60,000 nucleotides of DNA. It comes from Takakia lepidozioides (taxonomy: Eukaryota > Streptophyta > Takakiopsida > Takakiales > Takakiaceae). This document shows, one piece after another, positions 29,571 to 41,679 of this stretch; positions within the stretch are counted from its first letter, which is position 1; each line of letters begins with the position of its first letter. The notes beneath the pieces were generated by a model. The model saw only the letters and a program-made list of their open reading frames with translations, was not told where the DNA came from and did not search any database. The stretch covers positions 34,598,001 through 34,658,000 of the forward strand of contig CM060731.1 of the NCBI GenBank assembly GCA_030704615.1, in the 5' to 3' direction. The position numbers and the translations under genes are program-made.

Positions 29571-32500
29571 TTTTTTTTATTTTTAAATTTAAAGAACAGG
29601 GGCTATAACCCCGGAAATATATTAATAGGGAAAAGGAGATACACGAGGAAAAAATAACCTCTGGGGTGTGAGGCGTGAGACACAAGGGGAACATCCCGGA
29701 GACTAACAAATAGAGAGTTTGGATGGAAAAACTAAGACAGGCGACGCAGCGCCGAAGTTGGTGCTCTAGAAGGATAAGGGAATCAAACAGAGCCGAGATA
29801 GGATACTAACTGCCAGAATAGACCAAAAAAAGACTGGCAGAATGCAGGAGCTTGCACAGAGAGCCAAGCAACCTGCCGAAGCAACCTGCAAAAACTACCA
29901 ATCCAGCCCAGAGATCTTCAAACACTACCAATCAAAGTACTATGATTGGTGAAACCACCACTGGAGTCCCAGAAAAGAGGACTCCAAAGTGGACGAGCTC
30001 GATAAAACCTGAGATGTAAGGCCTGCCTCACCAGTAAACAGAACCCAAAACACTGAATTATAAAGCGCATTTCTGAGATCAATGGGACATCTCGCAAGCA
30101 TGAGAGCAATTAGCAAGCATCCGCAATGAAGTCCAACGACGTCTTAGCTCTTGGAATTCTGAGCTTGCGGTGCCTCCAGTTTACTTCCGCATCTTCAGAG
30201 CCCATCGGGGATTTGCCATTGATCGGGGAGGACGTAGTGCCGGGTAATGGATGGTTCTAAAGCCCTGGTGCAGAGGATATGATCCTTCCCCCAGGAGAGA
30301 TCAAAGGAAGCGAAGAGCTCTTGCCGCCTCCTCTTGCTGCACCTGTCACAAGCTGTAAGCATAGACCCCCACGCCTTATACCCCTCAGTCATCAGATCCG
30401 CAAATATTTTATGCAGCAACGATCTGATGTTGGGGCAGCGCCCTTCAAACAAAATATAGCATATGGACTTCCATAGAGCCCACGACATATGAGCCCGCAA
30501 GCAGGACCAGACCGGGCAAGATTCCCAAAGATTATCCTGGGCCCAGTTCAAGAGCAACAACAAAAGGGATAGAAAAGAAGCAGCTCTCCATTTAAGTAGA
30601 AAGCAACCACCAGTCTCCACACGTTTGCTGCCAGCGGGCAAGTACTGGTAAGGCAATGCTCAATGGATTCCTCAACATTCGCAGGGCATAATAGACAGTC
30701 TGGGTTCCCATCAAACAAATGTGCCGCTACAGGCAGGATTTTGTTAGCAATTTTCCACAAAAAGGCTGAGATCTTGGAGGCTCTGTCTTTTCTCCATATG
30801 TCCTTCCAAATAAGCTTCCACTGGATTCCCGCATTTGGAATGTGTTGCCATTTTCTCGCCCATTTGAGAGTGAAATTGGCTGATCCCAACAGCAATCTAT
30901 ATCATATCTTTGCAGAGTACCCGGAATAATGGTGTCATCTTAGCATTCATCCATGCCCACTCCCCTGGATCAAACTGCAGGCCCGCCAGAGGAATGGAAA
31001 GAAACCAGTGGAGCCTCAAGCTGAAAGCCCAGTGGGCCTCCATTCCCGGTGGGGGAGAGGATTGGTTGCTCCTGAACCATATCTATTACCCTTATAGGGA
31101 ACAGTTCATGCCTTTTAGCTATCCCTGGACTAACACAGTCAGATTCCCTAGGGGAGAGGCCAGAAACCCCAAACCTGCAATGCCATCTAGGGCATATGAG
31201 ATTGCTAGTAACACATTAAAGGGTAAACCTGGAGCACAGCCCAACCATATTGGCATCATCCAGGGATCATTCTCAGAAAGCAACAATGGCGAGAGAAAAG
31301 ATGCTCCCTGACATATGATATTCCAACTATTGTTGACAACCTACCTAGGAAGGGCAGCATAAAGTAGATCTTGATACACAAATTGACCTTGCTCCCATAT
31401 ATTTGCCACATGACTGAACCCCGCATTTTCCCAAGAGGCCCACTTCCTGGATAGATTAATAAGCGGAGCTAAGTCCAAATTATAGTTACCGAACAGGGGC
31501 TGCCTGATGGCCTCTACAAAAGAGGTAGCTCTCCGTTGGAAAATGTAGGGTCTTAGTTTAAGCCAAGCACACCAAATTGAGTTCCAAGCCTAAGAACCTA
31601 CTTGGTGTGTGTGCTTGGTACCAGGAACGAGCCATTTCAAAGAGGGGGGCCACAAACCCGAGGACCTAGGTGCTGCGAACGAGATGAGCTTGCACCAGGG
31701 GCTATTGGCAAGCCAAAAGGAGCGGGGGATCCATCTTGCCAGTAGAGCAGTGATCTGCCTCTCAGGGTCCAGAATCCCCAATCCACCTTCCAATCTGGGA
31801 CGGCAAAGTTGGGCCCAAGAAATCAAGGCTCTTGATCTTCTAGGAGCCGCTGCCGTGGCTCCCCAAAAGGAAGTTTGGCAACAACACCTTTATTGATTGG
31901 ACCACTGCTGAACCCGGACTCCAACCCGAAGCAGAAAACCAAATTGCAGCCAACAATATCTGATTGAGAACTAGAGCTTTGCCAGCCATCGAGAGCCAGG
32001 TCGAGCTCCAGTATGCAATGTTCCGGCGGAGCTTCTGTAGCACCTGCTCTAAGAGCTGATCTTCCGAGATGTCATGCCCGAAACCCAATGAGTGTATGAA
32101 CCTAGCCATCTTCCAACCATCTTAACCCCAGGTCAACACCCCACTGGGGGCAATGCATGGCTACAGTAGGGTCAGACAGTTTTGAGAGGAGACCATTAAC
32201 AGACTTTGACCAATTCACCTTGAGACCCGAGGCCGGACAAAAGGTGTCCAAGGCCGTGCATGCCCTATCCACATTCTGAGCAGAGCTATTGTCAATCAAC
32301 ATAACAATATCATCTGCATATATGGAAGTCTTAACCGAAGAGAAGAGGCCGTGAGATGGGGGGTTTAAACCAATGAGGTCGTCTTTTCCATCCCCAGGAA
32401 ATGCCCAAGGCAGTCTGCTGCTAGCATAAACAAAAAAGGGGCAAGGGGACAGCCCTGCCTCACAAACCTGTGCAAGGGAAAAGAGGTAGAGATGATGCCA

Positions 32501-33005
32501 TTAACCACCACTTTACTGGAAGCAGATGTGAGTATTAACCCCATCTCAAGGAAGGCCCTTCAAAACCAGCCTCAATCAGAACTCGGTTAAGAAAATCCCA
32601 GCTGATATTATCAAATGTCTTTTCAAAATCTAGCATGAGAAGAGCCAGAGGCTGGGCATTCTTTTGAGCCAAGTGCAAAGCCTCTTTAGCAAAAAGAATG
32701 TTGGCCAAAATCATTCTACTTCTAACAGATCCAGTCTGCTCTGGTCTAATGATAGTTGGGAGTAGGGGTTGGATTCTAAGTGGAAGGGCCTTTGCAATTA
32801 CCTAATAAGTGGAATTCAACAGCGTGATCGGGCGGTAGCTGAGAAACTACGGATCTGTCTTTTTTTTTGAAGATGTCAAGGGTGATCAACCCTTGGGACA
32901 TCTGTGAGGGCATGATACATTTCTCCAAGATGTCATTAGTCATGGCAAGAAAATCATCCCCCATCGTGCCCCAAAGCCCTTTAATGAATTTGTTAGAGGG
33001 CTGCT
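29571..33005 (-). mobile_element. LINE (L1-like) with reverse transcriptase, 5'-truncated
   Basis: Reading from 33005 down, several frames give the canonical plant LINE RT blocks: YRPITLLN (near 32830), RPEQTGSVRSRMILANILFA, LLMLDFEKTFDNISWDFL (near 32600), RQGCPLAPFLF, and the catalytic YADDIVMLID (near 32300). After these come PRLEGGLGILD (near 31790) and the zf-RVT region (near 30750) with ISAFLWKIANKILPVAAHLF followed by CLLCP. The C-terminal tail and 3' UTR (29600-30300) are shared with the element at 55.6 kb. A T-rich tract at 29571-29590 is the poly(A) tail on the minus strand. Endonuclease and ORF1 are missing and the RT frame is broken many times. Inactive. Confidence 0.88.
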
Positions 33006-33103
33006 TGGGACTTAGACGCTTTTATGGGTTCTGTGGGGTACCCTTAATTTTTGCGCAGACTGAGACCAACAGGAGCCTTAGGGGTGGCAGGAGCAAGCTT
33101 TAG

Positions 33104-33255
33104 GGGGGTTACACAGCCCGACACAGCTTTACACAGCCCGTCACAGTCTATCACAGCCCGACACAGCTTCACACAGCCCGACACAGCTTCACACAGCCCG
33201 ACACAGCTTTACACAGCTCGGCACAGCTTGACACAGCCTGTCACAGTACATGGGG
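33104..33255. repeat. Minisatellite of CACAG-ended units, array 1
   Basis: About 14 half-units of 10 bp alternate as ACACAGCCCG and ACACAGCTTT with small changes. The same unit type recurs at 40200-40495, at the other end of the gypsy element. Regular and spacer-free, so not a CRISPR array. Confidence 0.85.
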
Positions 33256-33872
33256 AACAGTTATCATTGACAGGGAACGACTGTGTGGGAACGACATCTG
33301 CAGAGGGAACGTGTTATTTCAGGGGTGACGATTAGTTAGTTAGGTGGTTAGAACAGCTTGCGGGTAGATTAGGCAGAGCGGCAACGGGAAGGGGATCACT
33401 TCTTGAGGAGGGCGACTTGTTCAGGAGAGGAAGAAACGTAACGGAGAGCGGAAACAGTGAAGATGAGATGATGACTTGAATGAGACTTAGTACATGCAAG
33501 CTGTAAAATTATACAGTATGATAGAATAGAGACACCATGGCATAGGCATGATATATGATTAATCTTAATCCGATATTGAATCAATACAAACATATTGTGT
33601 AGAGAGACACGAGAGAAGTTGTGGAATGAATGCATGATTAACTGGAACTTAGTAGATACTAAAGCAATCTGATGCTTCAGTATACACGGTAAGGTAAATT
33701 GATAACATGAAGGCAGGAAGGAATACAAATAGGAAGCACAACCATGATTCACTAGCTGCAGGTCATGACTGATTGTTCTGAGCGGGCTGAGTGCTTAGAG
33801 ATATCCAACTCTTCTATCTTGGTGTTTCCACCTCGGATAGCGAAGGGATGGGTGAGTAAAAGCCGCTCGACA
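33256..33872 (+). mobile_element. Probable 5' LTR part of the Ty3/gypsy element
   Basis: The stretch ends CGACA, followed by two bases and a primer-binding-like sequence, the arrangement expected at an LTR end. The LTR start is not fixed, and the minisatellite at 33104 may belong to it. No matching 3' LTR was found by eye, apart from the shared minisatellite. Confidence 0.4.
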
Positions 33873-33874
33873 TT

Positions 33875-33892
33875 TGGCGACCATACTGGGGA
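33875..33892 (+). other. Candidate primer-binding site
   Basis: TGGCGACCATACTGGGGA directly follows the LTR-like end after two bases. It resembles the TGGCGCC...GGGGA sites of some plant gypsy elements. The matching tRNA was not determined. Confidence 0.45.
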
Positions 33893-33965
33893 ACTGGATC
33901 ATGAACAACCAGATGTGACAGGCATCTGGTAGGATCATGGTGGTTGGAGAATTAAAGAATTTGAT

Positions 33966-34970
33966 GTGAATCAAATTCCTTGTGGAACTGAGAAGGAAAG
34001 ATTGTCCAAACAATTCTTTCAGAGGTTCTTGGAATTGTCAGACGGTTGTAAAGAAAACATTCTTAAGAGAGTACATGATGCTGATCCTGAGTGGGGTCTG
34101 GAGAAAAGAGTGATAAAGATTTATCAGGTGGCCTATAGAGGAAGAGCACATTGGTTTATGTGATAGCGTTGCTATCCATTAAGCGAGTAGAGTTTGAAGG
34201 CTGGGAGGAAATGAAGGTGAATGTTTATACTCATATGCATGAGGAGCTTGTACTGGTAAAGAATTGGATTCCAAAGGATATTCTGTGGATCAAACTCACA
34301 CCAAGAACAGCTTTTCAGACTTGTTTGCCATATGGTTATATGGTAACAGAGACTTCTAGTATAGCCAAGGGTGCATTGAAGCTTGAAAGAAACCAGGCAT
34401 ATACGAGAGATACTACAGAAGAGAGTTTTGGTTATTGCCACATTAAATAAATGAAAGACATGGGACATGAGTGATGAAAAAGAAGCTAGACTCCAGAGAT
34501 ATTCAGCAAAAAGATAAAGTTATCTCAAAGCTAATTATCCATATCTTTGGGAGAGAGGAATAGACATAGGGGAATCATCTGGACCTCTCACACCATTAAG
34601 ATCAGAGAGTACATCACCCATACCGGAAGAACTAGAGTTGGATGTCACTCCTTCTTTTTCTTTGCAAGAAAGATTAAGGGGATTGGTACAGGAAGAAGAT
34701 CAACCACGAGGTGAAAGATCTGAGGTACATCCCTGGATAACAGATTTGACAGAAATCTTTGATAAGAGTTGGCATGGAACACCAAAAGTAGGAACTCCAG
34801 TTTCTGAAACGGAAGACGAAGAAGGAGGAGAGGATGTGGCAGAACCAACAGAGAGTTCAGACTCTCCAACACCATTGCAATTAAGTTACATGAGTGAAGA
34901 AGAAGAAACCCAAGGGCAGAACTTGGAAGATGAAAACAGAGAGAAGAAGAGGAAAAGTATGAAGAAGTAG
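33966..34970 (+). pseudogene. Leader ORFs of the gypsy element
   Basis: Three broken frames (33966-34163, 34151-34450, 34638-34970) lie between the primer site and gag. The first two run on from each other (FLELSDGCKENILKRVHDAD, then VEFEGWEEMKVNVYTHMHEE). The third is acidic and Ser/Glu-rich. I recognise no domain. They are likely an N-terminal extension of gag or an extra ORF of this family. Confidence 0.45.
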
Positions 34971-35100
34971 ACCCAACAGCTGAGGTTGCCAACCCGTTGG
35001 ACCTGGATCAAGTGGAGCATTTGGATCATAGGCCAACGAAGGTGTCGGCTCAGGGGGATCAGGCGGGCAGCCTGGATCTAGCTCTGGGGGGACAGGGAGT

Positions 35101-36867
35101 GTGGGAAGTAGTGCAACTGGAGCTGGGAATACTGTGAATATAGTGGGGCCAGTAGCAGGGAGTGCTCAGGGGCCAGCACTTGGTGGAAGTTCCACCACAA
35201 CTACAACAGGTCCTCAAGGACCAGCACCAGCAAGGGGGCCAACACCTGTCAGTGGGCAGGGGGTAGGGCCACGGATGGCGTTACAATCAACACGGACAAA
35301 ACCACATTTTCCAATATATTCAGGAAAAAAAGATCATGATGTACACATTAGCCAATTTGAGCACATGTGTATTGTGAACAATGAGAATGACGATGATACC
35401 AAGATGAGACTGTTTCCTTGTTCACTTATAAAGAAAGCAAGTGAATGGTATGCAAGATTCCATGATAATCATTTCCTAACTTGGAATGGCTTGAATACAA
35501 CATTCCGAAATAGGTTCAGGACAAGTAAAACTGAGGATGAAGTGTATGGAAGTTTACAACAGTTAAAGCAAAAGAAGCATGAAACTGTTGAGGAGTATAT
35601 GGAAAAGATGGAATTGATGATGAAAAAATTGGCTGCTGTACCAGTATCAGGTTTATAGAAGACTTGGTTTGTGAGTGGACTAAGACCAGAGTTGCAAAAG
35701 AAAGTGGATATGTTACCTCATAATACAGTGGAGGAGGCATTTGAAACAGCGAACAGAATTGAGCAATTGGGAATGCTCAAGAGAGAGAATATGGATGATG
35801 AGGACTCTGAGGATGAGTCAGATGAGGAAGAAGAGCAAGAGCTTAAGAGGAAGAGTAAGAGGAAGGAAAAGTTGAAGATGGATAACTATGAGAAAAGATT
35901 AGAAGAAATCTTGAAGAAGTATGCCACAGAGGCTGCAACACATTGGAGGAAGGGTGTTTGGTGTGCAAAATGCCAGAATGAAGGCCATACCACCACTGAA
36001 TGCCACATGAAGGAGAAACACTGTACTATCTGTAAAATGGATAACCATTCTACTGAGAATTGTTACTACAACAGAAGGACAACAGCAAGGGAACCTAGGC
36101 AAGTAAGGGTGCATCAAGTGCAGCCCCAGCCAAGAAGAAACAGTGATCAGGACCACTATGGTAGGCCTGGTGGTTATAACAATGGCATGGAAGGGAGAGG
36201 TAATCCAAGAGGGAATTACCAAGGGAATTCCAGAGGCAACTATCAGGGTAATCCAAGGGGGAATTACCAGCCAGGGAATCAGGATTACAGAAACAATCCC
36301 AGAACAGACCAAGGGCGAGGACCTAATGGGGAAGAACTATGTTACTATTGTAATCAGGCAGGACATTGCAAGGCAGCCTGTCCATTCTGGATCAGACACC
36401 AGAATGAGATGAGAGCTCCTGTGAATGAGGGGCCAGTGGTGGCAGCTCACATGGTTAGGCCATGTGTTGTACCAGAAGTAAGTACAATGATAGTAACCAG
36501 AAGCAAAGCCAAAATAATACCTCCAATAGATGAGGAATGTGATGATAATGAAGATGGCAGTGATATGCCTGAAGATGATGAGGCTTGGAGAGATGAGAAA
36601 GAACTGCACAAGGAAGGGGCAGATACCATAAGGGAAATGCAGAAGAGTACTGATATTCCTATGGCATATTTCTCTGATTCTGAAAGAGAAGGGGAAGTGA
36701 GTGAGGATGAAGGGAAGAAAGAAGCTGCAGAAATGCAAAGTAATGAGGGGACTCTGACTGAAGTAATATGCCAGTCCAAAGCGGAGATTACCATTGGACA
36801 GCTATTGGCTGTGGCACCTTATTGTAGACACAGGCTGTATCAAGCTGTCAAGTTATTTTACCACTAG
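35101..36867 (+). pseudogene. gag: Ty3/gypsy gag, one stop, double zinc-knuckle region
   Basis: The capsid-like part (35280-35730) includes FSGKKDHDVHISQFEHMC-type sequence, ASEWYARFHDNHFLTWNGL, and the usual EDEVYGSLQQLKQ segment. A TAG at 35656 splits it from the second frame (35671-36867). That frame holds cysteine-rich CAKCQNEGHTTTEC and CTICKMDNHSTENC, a basic Gly/Asn-rich stretch with repeated GNxRGNYQ, and a third knuckle CYYCNQAGHCKAAC. The acidic tail ends AEITIGQLLAVAPYCR, typical of gag just before protease. Protease itself is not present. Confidence 0.85.
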
Positions 36868-37330
36868 TGTGAAACTAGCTAGGAAATATGTAGCTTTTAC
36901 ATATTGACATTTGGGATTGGCCCAAGTGTCAATCCAGGGGTCAAGGCAGATTTAGGCCCTGGAGTGGTTATCTTCACGGCAAGCGCGAAAGGCTCATCTT
37001 TCTCGAGTTGAGCCTCACCGCGCCTAGCTATGGCGCCGTAGTGTGGATTCCCCATGGCGTGGGGTGCACTTGGCTTGACTTGTATTTGAGTGATGAGGTT
37101 ATATATGCATGAGTTTATGCTTCAGATTTGTGAACTCGTGCTTGTATTCTTCTTCTTTATCATTGTGTGGACTAGTGACTGCCATAGTGGGCAGCATAGT
37201 GGCAGCCTAGTGACTGACTAGTTGTAGCCTAGTGGTTGGACTAGTGGTTGGACTAGTGATGGACTAGTGGTATACTAGTGTGTGGTGTGCACATGTGTTG
37301 TGTGGTTTTGGACAGCGACGTAGTTGTGTA
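36868..37330 (+). other. Non-coding stretch between gag and RT, with CTAGTG repeats
   Basis: Where retropepsin should be encoded there is no protease-like frame. 37168-37286 is a loose tandem array built on GACTAGTGGTT and CCTAGTGACT. A deletion of protease followed by repeat expansion, or insertion of foreign sequence, would explain it. Confidence 0.6.
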
Positions 37331-39947
37331 GCGATATGTATGCGCACGACAAAGCTAAGAGTCTATTCATCAAATACATGGATGTATTTGCTTGGAGCTA
37401 TGAGGATCTGAAAGGGATACCACCTGAGATCTGTCAGTATAAGATTGAACTGGAACCAGGGTCAGTACCAATCAAATAGGCAAGGTACAGAATGAATCCC
37501 AACTATGCACAGAAGGTTGGAGAAGAGATCAAGAAGTTGGCTGAGGCTAAGTTTATATACCCGATAGAATATACAACTTGGTTGTCACCCATTGTGATAG
37601 TTCCCAAGAAGAATGGTAAACTGAGAGTTTGTGTGAACTATAAGAAATTAAATGCTTGTACGAAGAAATATATTTTCCCTTTGTCATTCACAGAAGCGGT
37701 ATTTGACACTGTGGCAGGCCATGAGATGTACTCATTCATGGATGGCTTCAGTGGTTATAATCAAGTGCAAGTGGCAGAAGAAGACCAGGGAAATACATCT
37801 TTCATCACAGACTGGGGTGCTTATGCATACAAAGTCATGCCTTTTGGACTTTGTAATGCACCAGCAACCTTTCAGAGAGTGATAAACGAATCTTTTCATG
37901 AGTATCTGGATGATTTCATGTAGGTGTTCTTGGATGATTTCAGAGTGTACAGCTCTAAGAATGAACACTAGCATAAATTGGAGTTATGTTTGGCCAGATG
38001 CAGGATGAGAGGTCTGGGCCTGAATCCAGATAAGTGTACTTTCTGTGTGAACTCAGGGGTGCTTTTGGGACACATTGTGTGTAAGAGGCGACTTCTTGTG
38101 GATCCCAGAAAGACTGAGGCTATTAAAGCCTCTCCACCACCAGTAAATGTTAAGAGTCTAAAGAGATTCCTTGGTCAAACCAGTTATTACAGAAAATTTT
38201 CAGACGGTATGCACAGATGGCAGCACCATTGAGCAAGCTTCTGAAGAAATTTGCAGTATTTGCATGGACAGCTGAATGTCAACATGCTTTTGAGGAACTT
38301 ACATTGTCAGTAACAACTACACCTGTGCTGATTAACCCTCACTCGCACGTAGTATTTCATGTTCACTGTGATGCCTCAGGAGAAGCGTTAGGAGCAGTGT
38401 TAGCCCAAAATGTTACATGAAATATAGATTCACCTGTGTACTATGCTAGCAGGTTGATGAACAGTGCTGAAAAGAACTATAGCACAACCGAAAGAGAAGC
38501 ACTGGCAATGATATATGCAGTCAAGAAATTCAGGCATTACCTATTGGGAAGGAAGTTCATGTTTTATGTGGATCACCAGGCTCTGATATATCTGGTGAAT
38601 AAACCTTTGATAAGTGGAAGGATAGCAAGGTGGTTAATAATCTTGCACGAGTTTGAGTTCGAAGTTGTTTACAAGCTTGGCCGTTTGCATCTTGTGGCAG
38701 ATCACTTGTCACGCCTATCAACAGGAGAGCCCGCCACAGGAGTAGACGACCAATTACCTGATGCGAGTTTATTTGCAGTAGAGGTGCAGGGAAGTATAGA
38801 TGACTGGTTAGATTGGCAGTGGCCAATCAGATACTACCTTACTCATGGTCAGTGCCCACCTAGTTATGGAAAGGAGCAGAGGAAGAGAATCGCTATCAAG
38901 GCTTTACCTTATACTATGGTAGGGGGCAGAATGTATAAGCTAGGACCTGATGGAGTACTTAAACGATGCTTGTATCACCATGAAGTAAATAAAGTTTTGG
39001 AGGAAGTTCATAAAGGAGTGGCTGGAGGTCATTTTGGAGAAGAGACTACCAGTAGAAAGATACTACTTGCAGGTTACTGGTGGTCTACTTTGTTCAAGGA
39101 TGTACACAAGTATTGTAAGAGTTGTGATGAGTGTCAGAGGCTAGGACCATTGCAGAGATCTGGGAAGATGGCTTTGCATCCTACGATGCCTACTGAACCA
39201 TTTCAGAAATGGGGACTAGACTTTGTTGGACCAATTAACCCACCAACCAAAAATACACAGAACAAGTATATAATCACAGCCACTGATTATACTACAAAGT
39301 GGGTGGAAGCTAAAGCTCTGAGGGACAACACAGCTAAGTCCACAGCAAGGTTCATGTACGAGACCATACTTACACGATTTGGCTGTCCCCTGGAATTTAT
39401 CAGTGACCAGGGAAGTCACTTCATTAATGAGACCATAAAACTATTGACTAAAGAGTTCATGATTGTGCATATGAAGAGTACAACTTATTACCGACAGGGT
39501 AATGGGCAGGCAGAGGCTACCAACAAAATACTATGTAATATCTTGGCTAAGATGGTCAATGCAAACAGAACAGATTGGGATACAAAGTTGCTGACAGCTT
39601 TGTGGTCATACATGACTTCATATAAAATCACCACTAAGTATACACCATTCCAATTAATTTATGGTATGGAAGCTTTACTTCCAGTGGAATTCTTGTTACC
39701 TACCATGAGAACTGAATGGGGAAGGAAAATGGAATTGGAAGATTCAATTAAGGTCAGGAAACATGAATTATACCATGTGGAAGAAGTGCGTGCTGATGCA
39801 GCTGATAACATGACCAGAATTCAGATGAAGAGGAAGAATCAGTTTTATGAAGGTAAATTAAAGACTTTTAAGACGGGAGATTTGGTACTGTGGTTGCAGA
39901 AGAAGGGGAAGATTAAAGCTTCTAAGCTTAAATCACCATGGAAATGA
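37330..39947 (+). pseudogene. pol: Ty3/gypsy pol: RT, RNase H, integrase
   Basis: The RT begins DVFAWSYEDLKGIPPEI (about 37387). It continues through WLSPIVIVPKKNGKLRVCVN (37575-37640) and the VMPFGLCNAPATFQR block (37830-37880) to FLDDFRVYSS (37927), where the usual Y-x-D-D motif reads FLDD. In-frame stops occur at 37479, 37921 and 37969, and at 38418 before RNase H. RNase H follows (TTEREALAMIYAVKKFRHYL). Integrase (38960-39900) has the HHCC region (ending CKSCDEC) and the D, D, E positions in GLDFVGP, FISDQGSHF and GNGQAEATNK. The 503-codon RNaseH-integrase frame (38436-39947) is intact; the rest is broken. Confidence 0.88.
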
Positions 39948-39965
39948 CCTTATGTCATACAGAAG

Positions 39966-41207
39966 ATGTATGATAATAACACCGTCATGTTACAAACCAT
40001 TAACAAAGAAATGCTGGGGAGAGTCAATGCCAATAAGTTGAAGGGATATAGTGGTATCCATGACAAATCATTGCAGCACGATTTGCATGTTGAAACACAA
40101 AAACAGTCACGGGCTGCGCCACTGATACCAACGGAGTATGGAGCACTTGTCGCTAAGCCGAACGTATATGACCAGGGTGGGAAGTACAGGTGTTCGCATA
40201 GTTATCACAGCCCATCACAGCGTGACACGGCCCATCACAACCCATCACAGTGCCACACAACCTATCATAGCCCATCACAGCGTGACATAGCTTATCACAA
40301 CCCATCACAGTGTCACACAGCCTATCACAGCCCATCACAGTGCCACACAGCCTATCACAACCCATCACAACGTGACACAACTTATCACAACCCATCACAA
40401 CGTGACACAACTTATCACAGCCCATCACAGTGTCACACAACCTATCACAGTTCACCACAGTTAGACACAGCCTGTCACAGCCCAACACAGCCCATGCGGG
40501 TTACACAGTCCATTGGGTCAGTGACAGGTGGACGCGGGTTAACGTCAGAAAAGTGGCCGTCAAGTGAAGAAGAAGTTTGGAAGTCAAACTCGGAGAATAT
40601 GCCACGCGGAGAGGGGAAGTTGGGGGCATGTCTAAAAGCGGACACGTGGCCACTAAGGCGAAGCACACCGCAGTGCATCGATTGCAAGAGTGGGTCTCAT
40701 CATGCAAGAGGACAAATCGGGCCGACAAAGTACCTACCTGGTACATCAGCTAAAACTAATTGTGGGTCCATTAATGCATTCAGGGCAGGGGTAATAGAAC
40801 CCTTTCCGAGTACAGAAAAGAGGGACTTATGCCACATGTGCTGTCCTACTGGACATTCCAGGTGGGAATGTCCACGGAGGGGGGTGGAATTAAGAAGTTA
40901 CCTAAGCAGGCAACAGCCAATCAGGAGTGAGAATTTCATGCAGGTGGTTCCCTCCAAGAAACAAGAACAAGAAATTGGAAGTGTTATGAGCGGAAGAGTC
41001 GGGGTGGCTCCGAATAGCCAGTGTCTCGACGGAAGGGGCAATCAAAGCAGTAGCTTTGTAGCTATGGCGGATGTAACGGATTACACGCTCGCTTTACTTC
41101 TCTCGCAGTGGCGCAAAGACGAACGAATTGAGAGTACATTTTCTCTCACTCGATACTTGCAAGCAGGCTTACACGCACTTATCTGTTCCATTCTGTGCCA
41201 ACCATAA
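39966..41207 (+). pseudogene. Gypsy element tail ORF (pol C-terminus plus repeat)
   Basis: The first 30 codons continue the integrase C-terminal/chromodomain-side linker (TINKEMLGRVNANKLKGY). The frame then runs through the minisatellite and a region with one cysteine knuckle-like CHMCCPTGHSRWEC (near 40835). The last is C-x2-C-x4-H-x4-C, so a gag-type zinc knuckle from another element may be embedded here. Confidence 0.45.
40196..40500. repeat. Minisatellite of CACAG-ended units, array 2
   Basis: About fifteen 20-bp units, typically TATCACAACCCATCACAGTG with variants. It lies in an open frame from 39966 to 41207 but reads as repetitive HNPSQ/HSPSQ, so coding is doubtful. Related to array 1 at 33104; both contain GACACAGCCTGTCACAG. 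Confidence 0.85.
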
Positions 41208-41279
41208 CTTTATGCTCTGTGCCCTGCAAACTTTCCTTCAGCTGTTTCAAACAAGGCCTTTTTATTTGTCTAGAATGAA

Positions 41280-41673
41280 GAGAGTGAGGGGAATGGAGGA
41301 TATCAGGGTGAAGAGCACCACGATTCTGCAGAAGCAAACAATTGCTACACCGCAGGTAGTGCAGCTGCTGAGGGAGTTGCGATTGGAGGGGCTGCTACGC
41401 AAAGACTAGTCCTTGCATCATCGGCAGTATATGATTCAATTTCTTCAAAACTTTGAGCCTCGGACGGGAGTAGATATAGAAATTACTCCCCAGTACTTGC
41501 AGCAATTGTTTGATTTGCCATCGAGTCATGTAGATGTGGATGAGCACAGGGCAAGATTGCAGATATGGAATTTGTTCCAAAAATGGAGTTTCTTTAAGAC
41601 TCAAGGTTACGCTTGTACCAAAACCGAGTACCCAGGGCTCAGAGAAGTTGGCCAAATATTGAACGAAGAATAG
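41280..41673 (+). other. Two short unidentified ORFs
   Basis: Frames ending at 41409 and 41673 are separated by one stop and, read together, look like one decayed protein (RRELRLEGLL-like end, then MIQFLQNFEPRTGVDIEITP). No family recognised. Most likely 3' part of a retroelement. Confidence 0.3.
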
Positions 41674-41679
41674 GAAACA

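Larger units (their letters stand above)
33104..41210 (+). mobile_element. Degenerate Ty3/gypsy retrotransposon
   Basis: Order on the plus strand: minisatellite/LTR-like region, primer site, leader ORFs, gag, a non-coding stretch where protease should be, RT, RNase H, integrase, then a tail with a second minisatellite. The RT-RNaseH-integrase order identifies Ty3/gypsy (not copia). Several in-frame stops and the missing protease make it non-autonomous. Borders are approximate. Confidence 0.8.

Noticed and set aside
33104-33255. CRISPR-like array of regular repeats
   Set aside because: No unique spacers between repeats; units drift gradually as in a minisatellite, and the surroundings are plant retroelements.
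36337-36738. Antisense ORF of 133 codons opposite gag
   Set aside because: Hydrophobic shadow of the acidic gag coding strand.
40153-40488. Antisense ORF with repeated MGCDRLC units
   Set aside because: Produced by the CACAG minisatellite; all frames through the array tend to stay open.
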